A DNA stretch of 64,000 nucleotides, taken from contig JAMSKV010000013.1 of NCBI GenBank assembly GCA_024515975.1, positions 49,145 to 113,144 on the forward strand. The letters are read 5' to 3'. Source of the DNA: Endosaccharibacter trunci. GTDB lineage: Bacteria > Pseudomonadota > Alphaproteobacteria > Acetobacterales > Acetobacteraceae. The translations under genes were made by a program, and so were the position numbers. This document shows positions 60,687 through 64,000 of the stretch, in pieces. The notes beneath the pieces were generated by a model. The model was not told the origin of the DNA, searched no databases, and was given only the letters and a program-made list of their open reading frames with translations. Position 1 is the first letter of the stretch; the number at the start of each line of letters is the position of its first letter.

Positions 60687-61663
60687 TTACGCCCGATCCC
60701 CGTATCCGGCCGATCCTGATCGGCGGGGAGATCACGCGCTTCTCCTCGCTCGGCGACTGGCACCCGCTTTCGGAGCCGCGCGTCACCGTGGCGCTGGACC
60801 TGGTCCGCGCGCTGGACTGGGCGGAGCCGGAGCGTCTGGTCGATGCGTCGCTCGCCGTGCGGGAAGACGTACTGCGCTTCCACGATCCCGCCTATCTCGG
60901 CGCGCTTGAGGCGGTCGGGCGGGATCAGGCGGTGAGCCCGGCGGTCGCGGCGCGCTTTCGGATCGGGCTCGGCGCCAATCCGATCTACCCGGAGATGTTC
61001 CGCAGGCCGATGACCGGCGCGGGCGGCCTGTCCCTGGCCGCGCGCCTGTCCGCGGGCGGCGGCGTGGTGCATTGCCCGGGCAGTGGCACCCATCACGGCC
61101 GCCCCGACCACCCGTCCGGCTTCTGTTACCTGAACGACGTGGTGATTGGGATGCTGGTCTGGCAGTCGCTGGGCCGCGAACGCATCGCCTATGCGGATCT
61201 GGACGCGCATCAAGGCGACGGCGTGCAGGATGCGTTTGCCGGGGATGACCGCGTGCTGACAATCGGCCTGCACGAGGCCGGGCGCTGGCCTTTCACCGGT
61301 GCGCCGGACGATCGCGCCGGACGATCGCGCCGGACGATCGCGGCTGCGGCGGGGCGCGCAACCTGGCGGTGCCGTCCGGCTTCAACGACACCGAACTGCG
61401 GTTCCTGCGCGATCGCGCCATCCTGCCTCTGGTGCGCGCGCACCGGCCGGAGGCGATCCTGGTGCAGGGCGGGGCCGATGCGCTGGAGGACGACCCGCTG
61501 TCGCGCTTGTCCCTGTCCAATCAGGAACTTGCCGATGCCGTCTCCGCGCCTGAGGAGCCGGCCCGTGCCCGAGCATTGGGTCACACGCTTGCAAGACGCG
61601 CCGCGCGAGGGTCCTGTGCGCGACGAGATCCGGCATCTGGCCGGTTTGATGGGGATGAGTTGA
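60686..61663 (+). pseudogene. Histone deacetylase/acetylpolyamine-amidohydrolase family gene, frameshifted and internally deleted
   Basis: Residues after a rare start (CTG 60683 or ATT 60686) read IRPILIGGEITRFSSLGDWH, then the family active site GSGTHHGRPDHPSGFCYLND and YADLDAHQGDGVQDAF (Gln replaces the usual second His). The frame then breaks at three tandem copies of GCGCCGGACGATC (61301-61339). After one copy the next frame restores ARNLAVPSGFNDTELRFLRD and LVQGGADALEDDPLSRLSLS. Near 61550 a second lesion switches frame again to PVPEHWVTRLQDAPREGPVR and drops the family GGGGY segment. Functional deacetylase is very unlikely. Confidence 0.85.
61301..61339 (+). repeat. Three tandem copies of a 13-bp unit inside the broken HDAC gene
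   Basis: Exact repeats of GCGCCGGACGATC at 61301-61313, 61314-61326 and 61327-61339. Two extra copies add 26 bp, shifting the frame. With one copy (or four) the frame would read through into the conserved ARNLAVPSGFND segment. Confidence 0.97.
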
Positions 61664-62172
61664 TGAAAAGCTCGATGCTGGCCGCCGTTCTGGGCCTGGG
61701 TGTCGCCGTATCCGCCGTGCCGGCCTGGTCGCAGTCCTCGGCGCTGTCCGACCCGATCACCGCTGCGCAGCCGACCTTGAAGAAGCAGGCGCTGACCATC
61801 ATCGGCGCCAACGGCGTGCGTCACGCCTTCACCGTGGAGATCGCGGCCACACCGCGCGAGCAGGAGATCGGCCTGATGTTCCGCACGAGCATTCCGGCCG
61901 ATACCGGCATGCTGTTCGTCTGGCCGCAGCCGCAGGAACAGCAGATGTGGATGAAGAACTGTCCGGTGCCGGAGGACATGGTGTTCATCGGCCCGGACAA
62001 CCGGATCCTGCATATCGCAGAGAATACGGTGCCTTACAGCATGGCCAACGTGGACAGCGGTGGAATCGCGAAGGCCACCCTGGAGCTCCAGGGTGGCCTG
62101 ACAGCAAAGCTGGGGATCGGTGTCGGCGATCTGGTCACGAACGACACGCTGGGCGCGCCGAACAAGTCCTGA
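61663..62172 (+). CDS. DUF192-domain exported protein
   Basis: The product is 169 residues from ATG 61663, whose TGATG overlaps the HDAC stop. A signal peptide (MLAAVLGLGVAVSAVPAWSQ) precedes the DUF192 domain: REQEIGLMFRTSIPADTGML, FVWPQPQEQQMWMKNCPVPE and MVFIGPDNRILHIAENTVPY. The family is beta-rich and of unknown function; members are often periplasmic. Coupling to the broken HDAC means its expression may change with that reading frame. Confidence 0.92.
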   Translation: MKSSMLAAVLGLGVAVSAVPAWSQSSALSDPITAAQPTLKKQALTIIGANGVRHAFTVEIAATPREQEIGLMFRTSIPADTGMLFVWPQPQEQQMWMKNCPVPEDMVFIGPDNRILHIAENTVPYSMANVDSGGIAKATLELQGGLTAKLGIGVGDLVTNDTLGAPNKS

Positions 62173-62220
62173 TGGCCGAGAGGTCCGGTCCCTGGGGCAC
62201 CAGGGGCCGGATGGATTGAC

Positions 62221-62757
62221 TCAGCGGCTGCCCTTGCCGTCGCCGTCGCGGATTTCGCCGGTCGGCTCCTGCACGTGGGCTTCGAGGAACCAGAGCTGCT
62301 TGTCGATCGCGCGGCTCACCTCGGTCAGCAGATCCGCCGTGTCCGGATCGCCGGCATCGTCCGTCTCATCGATGTTCTCGCGCACCGTGTTCGCGAACAC
62401 GGAGAAGCGGTCGATCAGCGCCGAGAGATGGTCGGCGATCCGGTAGATGTCGGTCGGGTAGGCCTTGAGCTGGCTGTTCTTGGTGATGTCCTGGGTGGTG
62501 CCGTAGGCGGTGCCGCCCAGAGCGGTGATGCGCTCGGCCATCTTGTCGTTGAGATCGTCCTGTTCGGTGCGGAACCCGTCCAGCATCATATGGATGCCGA
62601 TGAACTGCGGACCCTTCAGGTTCCAATGCGCCTGCTTGGTGATGAGAGACAGGTCGAGCCCGTCGGCGAGACGCTTGTTCAGAATGTCGATCGCCACCGT
62701 GCGGGCGTTCGAGTCGAGCTTGGTGCGGGTGGGGTGAAGACGCGGCGAGGCGGCCAT
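62221..62757 (-). CDS. dps: Dps-family DNA-protecting ferritin-like protein
   Basis: The product is 178 residues from ATG 62757 with AAGGATAG upstream. Dps forms 12-mer shells, stores iron and protects DNA in starvation. The ferroxidase segment is LSLITKQAHWNLKGPQFIGI then HMMLDGFRTEQDDLNDKMAE (His, Asp and Glu ligands), with AITALGGTAYGT and LEAHVQEP later in the protein. It is convergent with the DUF192 gene (48 bp gap). Confidence 0.95.
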   Translation of the reverse strand: MAASPRLHPTRTKLDSNARTVAIDILNKRLADGLDLSLITKQAHWNLKGPQFIGIHMMLDGFRTEQDDLNDKMAERITALGGTAYGTTQDITKNSQLKAYPTDIYRIADHLSALIDRFSVFANTVRENIDETDDAGDPDTADLLTEVSRAIDKQLWFLEAHVQEPTGEIRDGDGKGSR

Positions 62758-62969
62758 GAGACTATCCTTATCCGGGGCTGAGAGCCGTTCGGTCGATGCC
62801 GGTCGGGCCGGTATCGGGCGGCCCATCAACGCCGCGCTTTCCGGATGGTTCGAGGGGCGATGGCACGAAGCGAGCGGCTGCTCATTGCCTCGTGCGAGCC
62901 CTGCCGCCAGAACGGCCTGGTTCAAGGGTCCGGTCGACGGCCCGGTTTGAGGAGCGCTGCGGGCGAACG

Positions 62970-63995
62970 ATGACGACGCTGGTAACCGGAAGCGCGGGCT
63001 TCATCGGCCATCATGTGAGCCGGGTCTTGCTGGAGCGCGGCGAGCGCGTGGTCGGGCTCGACGACCTCAATGGCTATTACGACCCGGCCCTGAAGCGCGC
63101 GCGCAATGATCGTCTGACGGGGTGGCCGGGGTATCGCTTCATCGAGGCGGATCTCGCCGATCGCGATGCCCTGCACAGGCTGATGGCGGAAGAAGCCGGC
63201 ATCACGCGGATTGTTCATCTGGCTGCCCAGGCCGGGGTGCGCCATTCGATGGTCGATCCCTATATCTATGTCCAGTCCAACGTGATGGGGCATGTCTGCC
63301 TGCTGGAAGCAGCGCGGCGGCTGAAGAATCTCGATCACCTGGTGTTCGCGTCCTCGTCTTCCGTCTACGGGCTGAATGAGGCGCTGCCGTTCCGGGAGGG
63401 CGATCCCGTGGACCGGCCGAACTCGCTTTACGCCGCGACCAAACGGTCCGGCGAGCTGATCGCCCATGCTTATGGGCATCTCTATGGGGTGCCGCAGACG
63501 GGCCTGCGCTTCTTCACCGTCTATGGCCCCTGGGGGCGGCCGGACATGGCCTATCACGGCTTCGCCCGCGCGATTGTCGAGGGGCGGCCGGTCACCCTCT
63601 ACGATGGGGAAGGGCTGTCGCGCGACTTCACCTATATCGACGACGTGGTGGACGGGCTGCTCCGCGTGCTGGCGCTCCCGCCCGATCCGGCGGTGGAGCG
63701 CGTGCGTCTGGTCAATCTCGGCAATCACCGGCCGGAGAAGGTGACTCGTCTGGTCGAATTGCTGGAGCACTCCCTGGGTCGGCGGGCGGTGATCCACAGG
63801 GTCGAACGGCCGGCATCGGACCTGATCTCGACCTTCGCCGCGGTCGACGAGGCGGAGCGGTTGACGGGCTGGCAGCCGAGCACGGGGCTCGAAATCGGGA
63901 TTCCTCGTTTTGTGGACTGGTTCGTTCGCTACTACGGCCTGGGCGAGACGGTAGGGGGATCGGAAAAAGTTTCACCAAACCGAAAAAACCTCTGA
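62970..63995 (+). CDS. UDP-glucuronate 4-epimerase
   Basis: The product is 341 residues from ATG 62970, running nearly to the right edge. Rossmann LVTGSAGFIGHHVSRVLLER; then GLDDLNGYYDPALKRARNDR, IVHLAAQAGVRHSMVDPYIY, FASSSSVYGLNEALPF with Tyr-x-x-x-Lys in SLYAATKRSGELIAHAY, and RFFTVYGPWGRPDMAYHGFA. This is the CapI/UGE signature. It yields UDP-galacturonate for surface polysaccharide or LPS. Divergent from dps with a 212-bp gap; a GGAG lies about 20 bp upstream of the ATG. Confidence 0.93.
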   Translation: MTTLVTGSAGFIGHHVSRVLLERGERVVGLDDLNGYYDPALKRARNDRLTGWPGYRFIEADLADRDALHRLMAEEAGITRIVHLAAQAGVRHSMVDPYIYVQSNVMGHVCLLEAARRLKNLDHLVFASSSSVYGLNEALPFREGDPVDRPNSLYAATKRSGELIAHAYGHLYGVPQTGLRFFTVYGPWGRPDMAYHGFARAIVEGRPVTLYDGEGLSRDFTYIDDVVDGLLRVLALPPDPAVERVRLVNLGNHRPEKVTRLVELLEHSLGRRAVIHRVERPASDLISTFAAVDEAERLTGWQPSTGLEIGIPRFVDWFVRYYGLGETVGGSEKVSPNRKNL

Positions 63996-64000
63996 AACCG

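Noticed and set aside
61300..62172. A fused HDAC-DUF192 protein from the middle frame running to 62172
   Set aside because: The DUF192 gene has its own ATG, signal peptide and TGATG coupling, so the in-frame run is more likely a chance result of the lesion.
1..64000. Insertion sequences, prophage, CRISPR arrays, rRNA operons, replication origin
   Set aside because: No transposase or integrase signature, no regularly spaced repeats, no rRNA and no DnaA-box cluster was seen on reading; an exhaustive search was not possible by eye.

Overview
The window is high-GC DNA packed with genes. It reads as a chromosomal segment of an alphaproteobacterium, most probably an acetic-acid-bacteria relative (Acetobacteraceae, Rhodospirillales). 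Supporting signs are the NDUFA12-MlaD-DUF2155 block, the lgt-MidA/NDUFAF7-pgeF-prs block, a probable UbiM ubiquinone hydroxylase, a quinone-linked D-lactate dehydrogenase, and a carotenoid operon with paired CrtI-type desaturases plus a glycosyltransferase and an acyltransferase. I see no insertion sequence, prophage, CRISPR array or rRNA. The only tRNA is tRNA-Gln(UUG). The taxonomic call is an inference from gene content, not from a marker phylogeny.

Layout. 0-7 kb: a leftward operon (stand-alone ribonucleotide-reductase-like TSCPD protein, RidA, DUF482 acetyltransferase running off the left edge) faces a rightward run: NDUFA12, MlaD, a 68-aa protein, DUF2155, otsB, otsA and dsbB, with mostly overlapping stop/start codons. 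7-13 kb: DUF1328, then a five-gene leftward carotenoid operon. 13-15 kb: NAD synthetase. 15.3-25.2 kb: a surface-glycan locus, with a secreted RTX-like repeat protein between two giant multidomain glycosyltransferases, a sugar epimerase and an RgpF-like protein. 25.4-29 kb: HU, tRNA-Gln, a TetR-like protein, proC, YbjN and UbiK. 29-35 kb: hldD, lgt, midA, pgeF, a lipoprotein and prs, all rightward. 35-39 kb: a TetR regulator divergent from a membrane protein with an operator-like palindrome between them, then phosphatase, dld and creA. 39-46 kb: S9 peptidase, ArsC, DUF945, DUF3429, rplY-pth-ychF. 46-53 kb: a large YfhO-like membrane protein, three small exported proteins, a two-component system and a putative two-lobed aspartic protease. 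53-57.3 kb: ubiM, proA, nadD, rsfS, rlmH. 57.4-64 kb: exported SH3 and CHAP proteins, a second RidA, a metallo-beta-lactamase-fold hydrolase, a broken histone-deacetylase gene, DUF192, dps and a UDP-glucuronate 4-epimerase.

How the genes work together. Much of the window serves the envelope: MlaD (lipid transport), Lgt (lipoproteins), HldD and Uge (LPS and capsule sugars), the giant glycosyltransferases with the RTX-like protein, CHAP and SH3 proteins, and several tiny exported peptides. A second theme is respiration and quinones (NDUFA12, MidA, UbiM, UbiK, Dld). NadE and NadD supply NAD; ProA and ProC serve proline synthesis.

Most notable: (1) a histone-deacetylase-family gene whose frame is broken exactly at a 13-bp unit present in three tandem copies, where one copy would restore frame; (2) a near-palindromic intergenic element found three times, each time between convergent genes; (3) the RTX-like protein and glycosyltransferase locus; (4) a secreted protein with two DTG aspartic-protease motifs next to a two-component system; (5) a carotenoid operon with no carotenoid synthase gene.
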